64,000 nucleotides of DNA, taken from NCBI RefSeq assembly GCF_052857255.1, contig NC_135505.1, positions 62,785,649 through 62,849,648 of the forward strand. Direction: 5' to 3'. The translations under genes and the position numbers were made by a program. Shown piece by piece: positions 33,147 to 44,806 of the stretch (position 1 is its first letter; every line of letters starts with the position of its first letter). The DNA is from Amblyomma americanum. Taxonomy: Eukaryota > Arthropoda > Arachnida > Ixodida > Ixodidae. The notes under the pieces were generated by a model. It had not been told where the DNA came from. It made no database searches and saw only the letters and a list, made by a program, of their open reading frames with translations.

Positions 33147-33290
33147 GTATCTCGAAGGAGGCTAATCGCAAAAGGCGCCCGTATGCTGTAGGATGTCAGC
33201 GCGCGTTGGAGATCCCCAAGTGGTCGAAATTAATCCGGAGCCCTCCACTACGGCACCTCTTTCTTTCTTTCTTCTTTCGGTCCTCTTTTT
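33147..33290 (+). mobile_element. Ruka-like SINE fragment, forward
   Basis: Forward SINE body with GGCGCCCGTATGCTGTAGGA, ATCCCCAAGTGGTCGAAATT and CCGGAGCCCTCCACTACGGC, ending in a CTTT-rich stretch. The tRNA head is missing. Together with the reverse fragment to its left it forms an imperfect inverted repeat. Confidence 0.78.
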
Positions 33291-33852
33291 CCTCACTGCG
33301 CGGTTAAGGTGATGTGTGTTCAGAGCTCTCTCCACAGGCATTCAATGGTTACATCCTTCACGGTACTTTTCCGAAGTTGCGACTGCTACTCTGCTTCAAT
33401 TTGGTCATTAGACAGTTTTAACATATTGCTTACGTAATAACACAGACATATACCAGTTTAGATGACGCCTCATGCGCACGAGGAGCGGCTCGGCAGCGGC
33501 CACTCGTGGCCACAGCGCGTCGGCAGCAGGCATCTGGTAAACCGTATGGCGTCTAAGGTAGTGCCTCTCCGGTGAATTAAAAGTGTCAAATAAATATAAT
33601 ATTTCAGCTTTGTGACTGGAGCTGAGCGGAGACGCTCGTGTCTTGAGCTACGGTGCGAATCAAACTATGGGGATGCTTAATTCACCCTAAGAGGGGAATG
33701 CGAGGCATAACATTGGGCATAACATTTATTTTCATCTCTGGTTCTGTTGCAACTGTCCTGTTATGGTGCCAACATTACCGATATGATGTTTTTTTTACTT
33801 TTTGTGACAATTTTCTACCTAGGTTGATGTATAGAAACTAAGTTGCTCAAAA

Positions 33853-34033
33853 CCTGGTGGACAGGTTGTAAGGACGTAACAGGGTCACGTGACATCTCGA
33901 CCAATTACTAATTTGATGGCCGCCTGCTATGGTGGGCAGGTTGTTAACAATCCAGATGCCATGTTGTCACCTGCCACGGTGGGCAGGTTGTGGTGCGGCC
34001 ACATGTTCACGTGACTTCTCTCGACCAATCGGC
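33853..34033 (+). repeat. GGTGGRCAGGTTG / GTCACGTGAC repeat cluster
   Basis: Three partial units carry GGTGG(A/G)CAGGTTG (near 33856, 33931 and 33977), and two of them are followed by a CACGTGAC...TCTCGACCAAT block. A related single unit lies at about 40974-41040. Non-coding; possibly part of a dispersed element. Confidence 0.55.
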
Positions 34034-34472
34034 GTGTTTCGCATCAGAAATCGGCGGGGTTTCAGTGTGAAGGCAACTCTGCAATGGGATTAAAATCTAC
34101 CATCGTGACCTGCACAGCTGGATTGGCGTGAAGACCATCCATGAGCTTCCTATGAGCACAGGAATACTGCTCTCGCTGCAAGAATGGCTTCAAAGCGAAG
34201 TTACTTGCGCAAGATCATTTTTCTGCCCCTCCCCCCTCCGTCCCAAACTCGTGGCTTATTCGGCCGTCATTCATATTCAGTTAGTTCCCACCCTTGAACT
34301 TTTGTGTACGTAATGTTGCCTGACAGAGTCAAAAGGGCTGGTAATGCACAAAAGCTTCAGGTAATAGACGCATAATATGAAAAAGGTGGACAAAATATGC
34401 ACAGTGAGTATTTATACTTCATTCACCAAACCTGCAACCTTAATTATTCCTGTCAATGTTGCGCCTTTTCAG

Positions 34473-34574
34473 ACAACAGTTCCCAACAATACATGACACT
34501 GTTGTACACGGACCCAGGAGCTTATAATTGCAGTGTTTTCTTCATCTCTTCCTTATACCCCGAACTCAATGACG
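34473..34574 (+). CDS. Tick salivary lipocalin, exon 4
   Basis: A 102-bp exon between acceptor GCGCCTTTTCAG and donor GACG|GTAAGA. The base left by exon 3 plus AC gives Asp, then the reading is NSSQQYMTLLYTDPGAYNCS and VFFISSLYPELND, leaving one base. 'TLLYTDPGAYNCSVF' is the strand-turn-strand with the conserved cysteine found in tick lipocalins, where the family often has 'Y.D...C.V'. It has two sequons (NSS, NCS). Phase in 1, phase out 1. Confidence 0.85.
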
Positions 34575-34721
34575 GTAAGATAAAACTTTACTATTAGACG
34601 GTTCATCCACTGCAACACTTGTTTTTTTTTAGTAGCAAGAACTCACCGATATTCTAGTGGGAGCATATTGTTACTTAACGGCAAGCCGACGAAGACAAAG
34701 TAGCGTTATCAAGAAGGCGGA

Positions 34722-34905
34722 TGTAGTGTATCAAGCACGCGAGCTGACGTACAGCATGAGAAAGACGATTGACATGTGTCGCACTCTTGAGTACCATGAC
34801 CAGTCATGTTACCCTTGGCGGTTTTGTTATGAAGTCGGTAACACCAAGCAATTAACCTTCATTATTTGGTCTCCCACTACGCACCGGCTACGTTCCCGTA
34901 TTTCA
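34722..34905 (+). repeat. 5' LTR
   Basis: 184 bp, TG...CA ends. Shared landmarks with the 3' LTR include CAAGCACGCG, GTGTCGCACTCTTG, CCAGTCATGT and GGCGGTTT. The 17-base PBS candidate starts at 34907. Confidence 0.88.
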
Positions 34906-34999
34906 GTGGCGACGAGGACGGGATAACTGCACGATGTCAGCCAAGCCACCCGAATTCGACGAGGCTACCAGTAGCTAGAGCACTTGCCGTGTTCGTTTG

Positions 35000-35785
35000 G
35001 AGGTCTTCTTGTAGGGCCTCAGCATGAGACATCCAGAGAAAAAAAGCATGCGCTTTTGATCTGGGCACTGAGTGACAACGTGGTTCGCGTGTTTTAAGGC
35101 CAGTGCCAGTTGGAATTGGTAAACAACCTGAGCTACGAGGCCGTTGTACAGCGCCTGGACAACCACTCCGATCCCAAAGCTAATGACATTACAACGAGCT
35201 ACCCTTTTCTTATGCGGAACCAACCGGAAGGCGAAAACTTACGGGACTACATCGCCGAACTGAGACGTTTCGCAAAGACTGCAGTTTCGAGAAGTGTTTG
35301 GACAGCACGTTGTGAGATCGGATTTTCTGCGGAATCCGTGATGGACAAGCTCGACGACACATGTTGTCGCAACAGAAGTTTAGCCTCGAGAAGGCAGAGG
35401 CGTTTGCTCTAGCAGCGGAAGCCGCGGAAACGAACGTCCGGGCAATGAAAGAAAACAGCTTCAACAAAAACAGTGCTGTCAACTTCACACAGAACCACAG
35501 GATGAGTCCGAAGAAGTCCGGACATGGTTATGGATCCATGAGAGTCCACTCAATGCGGGAGGTATGGCTCGAACCATGCTTCGTAAGTGTGCAGACACAA
35601 GAAAGTGACGGGTCACAAGTGTGGTAGGAAGGGTTACCTGGCAAGGATATGCTCACGTGGTCGCACTGACCCCTCAAGAACTTACGCGGTGAAGAAGCTA
35701 GAAGGAAATGGCGGAAGTGGCGAAGATATGGTATACGCTTTGGAGGCTCACAGCAACAGTAGTAACGAGTCCGTAAGCCATTCGA
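35000..35785 (+). pseudogene. Gypsy gag (LTR element)
   Basis: Gag capsid and nucleocapsid remnants in shifting frames. 35110-35412 reads YPFLMRNQPEGENLRDYIAE and LRRFAKTAVS, the usual capsid end. A second frame from 35361 reads LSQQKFSLEKAEAFALAAEA, the 'L.KA.ELA...E.A' motif. A third from 35587 has a degenerate CCHC knuckle: HKCGRKGYLARICSR. Each piece is broken from the next by a frameshift. No intact start codon is evident after the PBS. Confidence 0.75.
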
Positions 35786-35792
35786 AAGAGAT

Positions 35793-36857
35793 TTGATTTG
35801 GGAAGGCAGGAAGCTGCGCATGGTGGTAGATACAGGGTCTCCTCTCTGCGTCATTCCAAGGAAGGTATTCCAGAATCGCCGCCAATGGTGGTCGACACTG
35901 GAGAGTACATCAGTGTGCCTGACGTGCTTCCTGGGGCCGCTGCCGGTCCCTGGTCGAGTAGCCACGAAACTCGAATGCGGCGACACCCTCGGTGGTGGTA
36001 GTGGATTGCGACGAGCCTCTTTTGTGCAGCCAAAACACTATCCAAGCCTTCGGGAATGCTGGCATGGCACTACTGGGACAATGCGCGTCGCAGAATTTTC
36101 ATGTCATGCACGGGGGCGCAGTGACAGCGAAACTTTTCGCAGAATTTCCAGAAGTTTTCGATTAGAGTTTAAGTTGTCGAAAGAGATCACCCGTGAAACT
36201 ACGCAAAAAAGAGGCACCGTCTTACCTCGCTTCCTCAAGGCTCGACCGGTGCCCTACACGCTTCGGGAAAAGGTGTCTGCAGAAACCGACCGCAAAGTAC
36301 AGGATAGAGTGCTTACCCCAGTGAGAGTTTCTGAGTGGGCTACGTTTGTTGTGCCTGTAGTGAAGCGAAACAGGGATATTAGGCTGTGTGGTGACTTCAA
36401 ACTAACCCTGAATCCTGCGACACATCTGGAACAGTACCCGTTGCCGAAAATTGAAAACATCTTCGCTCTGTACGGGGAAGGGGTGGGGAGGGGGAGGGGG
36501 GGAGGTGTTCACCACTTTGGATTTATGACACGCGTATAATCAACTTCCACTGGACGACGACGCCCGAAAAACGACCGTGTTGAACGCATCACAAATGGTT
36601 GTTTGCATAAAACCACATCGCTTTCGGCATCGCATCGGCTCCACCTTTGTTCCAGCGCCACCTCAAATCAGTTCTTCAAAGCCTCCCGCGCGTCAAGGTG
36701 TACTTTGATGACATTATTAATGCTGAAAACCAGAACGACGACTCAACTCTCCAGCAAGTCTTCCAGCTGCTGCGCGACAACGCAACTGAAGTTGAACCGT
36801 AAAAAATGCAGGATCCGCGAGAAGCAAGTTTCGTTCTTGGGTCTCGAGATCGATTAA
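35793..36857 (+). pseudogene. Gypsy protease and reverse transcriptase (LTR element)
   Basis: Protease near 35815 has the intact triad in [14 protein letters not shown]. The same frame runs on to reverse transcriptase: [38 protein letters not shown] and [18 protein letters not shown] purine-rich expansion (GGGGAGGGGGAGGGGGGG, near 36481-36500) interrupts it. Another frame from 36603 holds the catalytic region, PRVKVYFDDIINAEN, where YFDD replaces the usual YLDD. Shifts and stops follow. Confidence 0.8.
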
Positions 36858-36917
36858 ACTGGCCTACACCCCCCTGAGAATACGGAAGCCATCACCTCCG
36901 CACCAAGATCAGAGACA

Positions 36918-38400
36918 TTGATTCAGCTAACGTTGTTTTTGGAATTGATCACATATTACGCCAAGATTTTGCCTAACTTTTCAACCACGCTGGCTGCACT
37001 CTATAGGCTGTTGGCTAAAGGAGCGCGATGGCAATTGACAGCCGAGCACACGAAAGCCTTCCAAACGCGCTACGGGGTAAACGGCACTTCTCGTGCACTA
37101 CGACCCCGAAAAGCCGTTGCGGCTTGAATGCGACGCTTCGCCAGCAAGGGTAGGCGCGGGCCTGTCACACCGAATCAGGAACAGGGACCCCCCCATATCG
37201 TTCCTTTCGAGAGCTCTGACAACGGCTGAGCCGAATTATTCGCAAATGGAAAAAAGATGCGTTGGCCCTGGTGTTCGGCGTTACCAAGTTTCTTGATTAC
37301 TTGTTGGCGAAGCATTTACTCTGGTGACGGATCATAAGCCACTAACCGGACTGCTTCACCCGGAGAGGCTAATTCCGCACCTGGCCGCAGGAAGAATTGA
37401 GCGGTGGGCATTTCTACTATCGGACGATCTCGAGTACCGCCCAGGACAGTTAAATGCTAACGCAGACGCGCTCAGTCGCCTACCATTACCATGCTTGGGG
37501 CAACGAGGAGGGAAAGAATCCATGGAATACGTGTTTTATATGCGGGGCCTAAATTCTATTGCTCTTTCCGCTCGCCAACTAGCGGCCCTAAGCCGCCCGG
37601 ACGATACGCCGCAGCCGACGAGGGGGTGGATCTCACGCGGCTGGCCACGGCACTCATCGGCAGGACAGCTACACTTGATGCAGTACTTTTCTCGCCGTAA
37701 CGATCTCGCGGCCTCTCAAGATCTGGTTTACAGGGTCCATCGAGTAGTGTTGCCGGACGATGCATGTTAAAGGAACTGCACGACAGTCACCATGGCGTCA
37801 CTGCCATGAAGCGCACAGCGTGAGCGTTGTTTTTGTATCCTGGGCTAGATAGGGACATCCAAGTGTTGGTTCAAAGTTGCTCTCAATGCATTCAATGCTG
37901 GCCCATACCGGCTGCTGAAGTTCCATCTCCATGGCCGGCGAGCAGAAAACCATGGTACAGGTTCCATATGGATTTTGCGAGCCCCATCAATGGCTGGCAA
38001 GTTTTCGTGTTGGTTGACGTTGGTACAAAATGAATTGAGGCCATACCATTGAAGACCGCCACAGCAGAAACCACCATTCAAGTACTTCAAGGTTTTTTCG
38101 TACGATTTGGTTCACTATACAGCTGGTATCCAATCACGGACCACATTTGCAAGTGCCACCATGCCTAGTGTCTTGCAGGAAAGCCATGTAAAACACGTGA
38201 GAACAACCACGAACCACCCTCAGAAATGGGTTATCGGAGCGGGCCATGCGGGCGGTAAAGAAGGGCTTCGAAGGAATTGAGCAGGTTCATTGCAAGAACG
38301 ACAAATCTAGTTTTTATTCCGCTATAGAACGACAGCGTTACAGGGAGGAAAATCGCCAGCGGAACTGCTGCTGGGTTTCCGTCCCCAAACCAGGCTAACA
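36918..38400 (+). pseudogene. Gypsy RNase H and integrase (LTR element)
   Basis: RNase H pieces: KPLRLECDASPARVGAGLSH (37107), FLSRALTTAEPNYSQMEKR, then VTDHKPLTGLLHPERLIPHL and YRPGQLNANADALSRLPLP (37324-37490). Integrase begins with an HHCC zinc region near 37770-37900 (ELHDSHHGVTAMK ... CSQCIQC). The core start is YRFHMDFASPINGWQVFVLV (37960-38027). One stop falls right after this strand, and the rest of the core is only faintly readable (ITDH near 38139). Stops and frameshifts make it non-functional. Confidence 0.78.
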
Positions 38401-38840
38401 GCGTCACTCACAGACACCAAGGTCACAGGAAATAATGGTTCCGGCGAGCCTGTTCCAGAAGCAGCAAAAGGACCAACACGGTTTCAACCGGGAAAGCCTG
38501 TATGGTAGCGCCAGTTTCAGTCTGGACGGAAGTGGATGCCGCTGACTGTAGTGTCCACGACGGGAGCACGCATGTTTACTCTGGGAACACCAGAGGAACC
38601 GCAGAAGCGCCACGTATATCAACTCAGGCCGCGCCTTGAAGCTGGGTTGCCACCTAGTAAGCCAAGGCAAGCCCGGACCCACGACGAAGCTCAATACAGC
38701 TCTGAGCAGAGAGAAGCTCATCAAAGTGCGGAAGCACGGGAAGTTCGCTTTCAAGCCGAAGACCAACAGCCACCACGTCGTTCGACTCGCCTACGGAAGC
38801 CACCAAATCGCCTTACTTACTCTAGCTCTGGGGGAAGGGA

Positions 38841-39025
38841 TGTAGTGTTTTCAAGCACGCGGGCTGATGTACAGCATCACAAAGACGGTTTGCACGTGTC
38901 GCACTCTTGCCTATCATGGCCAGTCATGTAAACCTTGGCGGTTTCGTTATAAAGCCATGAACACCAAGCTATAAATGTTCATTCTTTGGTCTGCCATTAT
39001 CCGCCGGCCACGTTCCGTTATTTCA
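38841..39025 (+). repeat. 3' LTR
   Basis: 185 bp, same ends as 34722-34905, with substitutions throughout. The polypurine tract GGGGGAAGGGA occupies 38830-38840. Confidence 0.88.
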
Positions 39026-41539
39026 CATAAGAAAATGACGGATACTGATTGCATGACTTAGAGGCTGCGGGCCTAACGTAAGCACTCCCGCCCGCGCCAA
39101 TGTCCGCGTCAACTTATTCTTGTCCGTGACAATATAAAGAGATAGGATGTCTGCAGGCTGATAACAGTGGCACTGATTACAAACTGTCGACTTGGTGCAG
39201 GCAGACTCAATTCGTGGGCTATCAAAGTTTAAATGGGGAGTTGGCCATAGACTAACAGACGCGCATCGTAGAAAGGTGGCCCAAAGAAAGTGCCGAATGG
39301 AAAGCGCCATGTTAATTCACATTGTCGTTTTCATTAAAAAGACTTAATGATGCCCAGACAATTGCCTAAAACACATGATTTGAGTCTGCAAAACAGAAAC
39401 GATGCGCATCATAGTAGGGGTATTATTCACTATATAAACCGATGACGCTATTTTTATGACTTGTGCTGAAGCAGCGGAAGGTTCAACGAGTATAAACACG
39501 CCGGCTACTGGACGGGTCTCGTTAACCACACGGACTTTGCACTCAACAACATAATAACGCGTTTTGAATAACGAGCAGACCTCAGCGTTTTACTTTGGAT
39601 ATCGCTCAGGCTTCACAGTTTGCGAGTGCCGATGAACCCTGTGTCGACCCCGCCCTATTTTCTGCACTTTTCAAAATAGAAGTTTTTGGAGGTAGATCAG
39701 TGCCCCAAACGAATTTCTTCCTATTTTAGCATGACATTAAGGATAATAGGGTCTCTGTAATCTTTGGGCACATTATTTAGCAGGCTCTCCGGTATACTGG
39801 AATAGCGCGTGCACCAATAACAATATACCTGCGTTTTTGAGGCACGTAACCAAAAGCGAACGATTATACACTGTAAGTTGTACTAAAATAAACTTATATA
39901 AAAGAATCATTCAGACCGAAGACATCAGTTTACTCCTTTTTTCAAAATAACCTTCTGTGCTAAAAACTGCAGCCAGTTACGGGGAAGATTTTCAGGCAGC
40001 CAGACACGGCAAGGAAATCTTTGCTGAACAGTGTGTGTATTTAATCAGCCTCATGACTGCCACAAAATAGAGAGCAATGCTTTTTGTTTTGAACAACACA
40101 AATTTCTTGATCTTATGGGCTGCACTTCAGCATTGAGTTACCAAGGGAAGCACAGCAGTGAATATGCTCGAATAATTTCTTCTTTAGTTTACGAATCACT
40201 GTCCTTGATGTTAAACATTCTTTCAAAATTCTCTGACTTTTGGTATCTGTTTTTTTCCTGCCTCTGAAAATATACCAAAGAATTGAGAGTATTTTTTAAT
40301 AAAAAAATGTTCTACTAGTAAGTGCAGCATCTCAATATCTGTCTCAGAGCTCTCTGTGTGATCATGCACCACCAAACACAAGAACAGGAAACGACAGGAC
40401 GCAGACAGTACGACCGAATTGGACGGTCTCGTTAAAGAATGTATTAAAGAAACGGTAGAAATAAACAGGGAAGGAAGAAATTTAATCACGTTCAACCTAT
40501 TCTTACCTTTATAATGCGAGAACATTAAAGACCTCAAGCGCGCAAGTACACCGTCTGTTTGAGAGATTCGTAGATAAAAATTTCAGGTGTTCGTCCAGCC
40601 CTTGTCCTGCGGGACTCTCCCTTGTCCGTACGTCCTTTTGTTGGAAAAAATCCTCCTCAACATTAGAAATACTAGGTCAAAACTTGGCATTCTTTATCTG
40701 AAGGAATGTACATTCGGCCCCTTTAAGCTCGCCATATTCTAAAAACACTTCTGGTGCTCTTTAACCTGCCGTTATAAGCACAATACATTAGAAATTAGAG
40801 ATCCCTCCAGAGCAAGTGCTCCTCTGTCACATAGGTTCTGCCTACTTGCCAAAATATGTGGAATTAGACATTTTCTCTTTTACATTTGTAGATTGCGGGA
40901 CGACCCCATACTACTCAGGCCGCAGATTAGCAGAGGTTCAGCGAACCAACCACTCCAAATCAGTAATTAACTGCCACCTCCCACGGTGAACAGGTTGCTA
41001 TGACGTCACATGGTCGCGCGACCTAGATTGCAAGTGGCTGAATTTGCTGTTTCGTGATTTCTCGCTCACGCCCTCGCCGCGTTTTCCTCTGATTGGTACG
41101 CTGAAGGATGTCACGTCAAAAGAGTGGGGCTGAATTGGGGACAAATGCGCTGTCCCCGCTTAACCGCGGCTGACACAGTTCAAAACCACCACACCCCACC
41201 CCGTGGTCGTGAGCGCTACCGAGTGCGAAAACCGACCACGGGGGCCTTGCTATGAGGAGAAACAAAGGAACGACATCCTCGCTGAAACAAACAAGGCAAT
41301 TATTGTTGCAACGATACCTCCAAAGGAATCAAGGTCGTCTGACTCACCCCCAAAGTTACGAGTGAATTCGCCCACGCTAGGGCAGGGGAGAAGTTCTGAG
41401 GCGGAGATAAGCTCTTTTGACGTGGTGTAGGCAGCTCCGTAAAGCCTTACGCCTAGCTAACGATAATGAACTGAGCAGTCTCGAAATGGGTTACGTGAGC
41501 CCAGCCGCGAGGAGACAGCAGCTCTATGGGGGGCTCCTA
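39026..41539. other. Intronic sequence, no gene recognised
   Basis: Mostly AT-rich lipocalin intron 4. A unit related to the 33.9-kb repeat cluster (CCACGGTGAACAGGTTGC...TGACGTCA) lies at about 40978-41010. From 41203 a 75-codon frame rich in Ser/Pro/Glu precedes the RTE-like reverse transcriptase and may be its degraded upstream part. Confidence 0.4.
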
Positions 41540-43015
41540 CACCACTCACAGCAGGAAGCAGATTCTAAGCGCTCGGCGCCCATCGTATCGGACGGTGTCT
41601 GGGCACCTGTGGCTGAGACCCTATACCAGCGAGCTCGTAGCGACAACGATAGCTCCAGGCTACCCGACTGCGGCAGGTGCGACTTGGAAGAACGATAAAA
41701 TTATCTTAATTCAAAAGAAAGGAGGCGCCAAGGACTTGAAAAGCTACAGGCCGATCACCTTACTGTCCGCTGCCTACAAGGTATTTACTAAGGTAATCGC
41801 GAGTCAGTGCAACCTTAGACTTTAATCAACCAAATGATCAGACAGGCATTCTTAATGGGTATTAAGAAATAGATGATATTCGCAATATCAATCAGGTGGT
41901 AGAGAAATGAGCTGAATATAACGAACCGTATATATAGCCTTCATTGATTACGAGAAAGCATTCGACTCTGTAGAAACCTCAGCTGTCATACAGGCATTGC
42001 GGAATCAGAGTGTAGAAGAGCATTATGTGAAAATACTGGAGATATCTATATCAACTGCACAGCTACCATAGTCCTCCATAAAATCAGCAATATAATTTAA
42101 ATAAGGAAGGGAGTCAGGCAAGTATATACGATCTCGCCAATGCTATTCACCGCTTGTTTACAGGAGGTATTGAGAGACCTGAATTGGGAACAGTTAGGGA
42201 TAAGAGTTCATGGATTATATACTTAAATAATCTGCGATTCGTTGATGACATTGCCTTGCTGAGTCACTCAGGAGATTAACTGCAGTGCATGATCAATGAG
42301 TTAGACAGGCAGATAAGAACAGTGGGTCTAAAAATTAACATGCAGAAAACCAAAGTAATGTTCAACAGTTTAGCAATAGATCAGCTATTCACAATTGGAA
42401 GCAAGGCGCTGGAAGTGGTAAAAGAATACGTCTACTTAGGGCAGGTAGTGACAACTGATCAGGATCATGAGAGTGAAATAACTAGAAGGATAAGAATGCG
42501 GTGGAGCGCATATGGTAGGTTCTCTCAGATCATGAATAGCAGTTTACCAATATCCCTCAAAAGAAAAGTATACAACCGTAGCAGCTTACCGGTACTCACC
42601 TACGAGGCAGAAACGGGCAGGCTAACAAAAAGGGTTCAGCTCAAATTATGGAAAACGCAGCGAGCTATGAAAAGAAGAATGAAAGGTGTAACGTTAAGAG
42701 ACCGGAAGCGGGCAGAGTGGGTGAGGGAACTAACGCTGGTTAATGACATCCTAGTCGAAATCAAGAGGACGAAATAGGCTTGGACAGGGCATATAATGCG
42801 AAGGCAATATAACCGCTGGTCCTTAAGAGTAACGGAGTAGGAATCCAAGCGAAGGCAACCGTAATACGGGGCGGAAGACAGGTGTGCGTAGGAGATTAAA
42901 AAGTTTACGGGGATTCGGCGGATGCAGCTGGAACAGGATATGGTTAATTGGAGAGACATGAGAGAAGCCTTTGCCCTGCAGTGTTCGTAGACAGGCTGAT
43001 GCTGATGATGATGAA
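41540..43015 (+). mobile_element. RTE-like LINE, 3' part, forward
   Basis: Reverse transcriptase pieces: WKNDKIILIQKKGGAKDLKS and YRPITLLSAAYKVFTKVIAS (41680-41810), FIDYEKAFDSVETSAVIQAL (about 41940), LRFVDDIALLSH (42229-42264, catalytic F-V-D-D). A long open stretch at 42289-42777 reads MINELDRQIRTVGLKINMQK and EYVYLGQVV, then the C-terminal 'ERRMKGVTLRDRKRAEWVRE' type domain. The 3' end is CTTTGCCCTGCAGTG followed by a (TGATGA)-type tail. The endonuclease part is gone. The same family appears at 44807-47780 (reverse) and 52715-53395 (forward). Confidence 0.85.
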
Positions 43016-43488
43016 TTACAATCACGTGTGCAGTTCACCCAGGTCCAGGAAACGATTGGCGAATACGGCACTCCAGGCCTGAACAATCAGCTGGCGCTGA
43101 AGGCAGTGCTCTTTGTGAGACAGCTTCGCCTCCCATTGCTCATGGCTGGGTTCCTGTAAACTGTGAAATTCGGACCACCCACGTGGCTTTCGTATTCACT
43201 CGTTTCGCGTTTGACAACCCCTCTGGCTCCAGGCCTTGCGCACCCTCGGTGCGGACCAAGTGGTTCTTATGCTGTAAAAACTCCAGAGGAAATCTTGAAG
43301 AAAAATGGGGTGAGCTTATCGAACAGTTCAAATATGCTGCAGCGAAATCCACCTTGTATCAAGAAAATATAGCCAGATCGAGCAGGAGTACGCATTTATA
43401 ATGAGGAAATAATTGGATAGAGTTGCCCTTAGTACCACTTTTGAGGAATGAGTTTAATCAGGAATTTGAGGTGGCACTAAGGTATTGG

Positions 43489-43719
43489 CTTAGCTTATGA
43501 GGATTTAACGTCCCTAATCGACTCGCGCTATGTGGGACGCCGTAGTGGAGGGCTCCAGAAATTTCGACTAACTGGGATTCTTCAACGTGCACTGACATCG
43601 CACACTACACCAGCCTCTACCATTTCGACGCCATCGAAATGCGACCGCCGCAGCCTGGTTCGAACTCGCTACTTTCGGGTCAGCAGCCGAGCACCATAAC
43701 CACTGAGCCACTGCGGCGA
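43489..43719 (-). mobile_element. tRNA-derived SINE (Ruka-like), tail type 1, reverse
   Basis: The head is at the right: complement of CCACTGAGCCACTGCGGC and GGTTCGAACTCGC. The body includes GTGCACTGACATCGCAC. The left end, GGATTTAACGTCCC, is the complement of the tail seen at 24370, so this copy belongs to the same subtype as 24161-24403. It lies in lipocalin intron 4. Confidence 0.85.
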
Positions 43720-44806
43720 TGACAAAAGTATTTTCATAATATATGCGAGTAATAAAAAAAAGGCATGCATTCACAAAATGCCCACCAGAAGATCCCATTC
43801 GCGTATTTTAATCTACCGTGCAAAATAAGATGCACTAGAACATGAGGTTAACAAAGCATCGTCGCTTTTCCCCCTTGACCTTGATGTGATAGCAATGCCC
43901 GTGTTGTTTGGTCGAGTTCGCTATCTCGCAGCGTTTTCCAAAGAGCTTCATTTGAAACTGGGGGAGTTGCAGTGAAAAACCGAGCTGACTGCTAACTTTA
44001 CACGTTTTCGAAGCGCTGCATACAGCCTCTCCAGTGTAATTCGCCACGTCTCGGCCATTTTTTCTGTTCATAAGTGCCCTTTCAAAAAAAACAAAAAGCA
44101 AAGGCAAAGAACATCCATCTTGAGCGTCAAGCGTGTCACGCCAACAATGACAACAGCGAAGTGGCAGCAAAGCGCACATCTGCTGCTGCACCTGTACCTG
44201 CCGTCGTTTGTGTCTGCTATGGTGGCGGCCCACGGTAGAAAAAGTGGTGGGAAGACAGAGTTTCGAACAGCAAAAATCGAAAATCGGGGAGAGGTTTCTT
44301 GCCTTTGGCTGATTCATTCTTCTGGCTCCTTGTCTACTTTGTGGAATGTGGCGGAGGCTTGATACCTTGGTCGGCACAATTATATCCTCATTCGTAAATA
44401 CTTTGCGGTCCCGATGCCAAAAGTACCAATTATACCAGACATTAAACACCCTCGGGTGGATATTTATTATTCATTGACACTGATTACTCTATCAGAAAAT
44501 CCTCTGTTGAGCACGCAGCGTTTACAATGTACGAGGCTAGCGTTCCTACTATCGTTTAAAATGACACTGGCGGCGAAGTTTGTCCTCTGTTCCTCCTCTC
44601 CTCGATGCGTCAAGGAGTTTGCGGCGCCTGCCGCAATGTGCGCCGTATGTGTCGCCGAGTGAAGTAGCGCTGACATAGTTGGAATGCGTATGGCGCCCAT
44701 TAGAATATCTGGCACGCCAAACTAGGTCTGCTCAACGTTATCGACTGCTTCCCCCACGAAGTGGTTATCAGCAACGACATGGTAACGCGCCCTCTATCGT
44801 CAATAT
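43720..44806. other. Intronic sequence, no gene recognised
   Basis: A 204-codon reverse frame at 43835-44449 has no domain I recognise, and its composition looks like random non-coding sequence. Nothing else stands out. Confidence 0.35.

Larger units (their letters stand above)
34722..39025 (+). mobile_element. Ty3/Gypsy LTR retrotransposon with both LTRs
   Basis: A 4.3-kb element bounded by two short LTRs (184 and 185 bp) starting TGTAGTG and ending TTTCA. A primer-binding site (TGGCGACGAGGAC) begins one base after the left LTR, and a polypurine tract (GGGGGAAGGGA) ends right before the other. The inside has gag, protease, reverse transcriptase, RNase H and integrase in Gypsy order. Pol resembles the group often annotated as K02A2.6-like. 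No target-site duplication is visible (CGGA left, CATA right). The LTRs differ at many sites and pol has several stops, so the copy is old. It sits in lipocalin intron 4, 150 bp after exon 4, in the same direction. Confidence 0.9.

Noticed and set aside
43835..44449. 204-codon reverse open frame
   Set aside because: No recognised motif, basic and Cys/Phe-rich composition typical of translated non-coding DNA, and no splice or promoter context.
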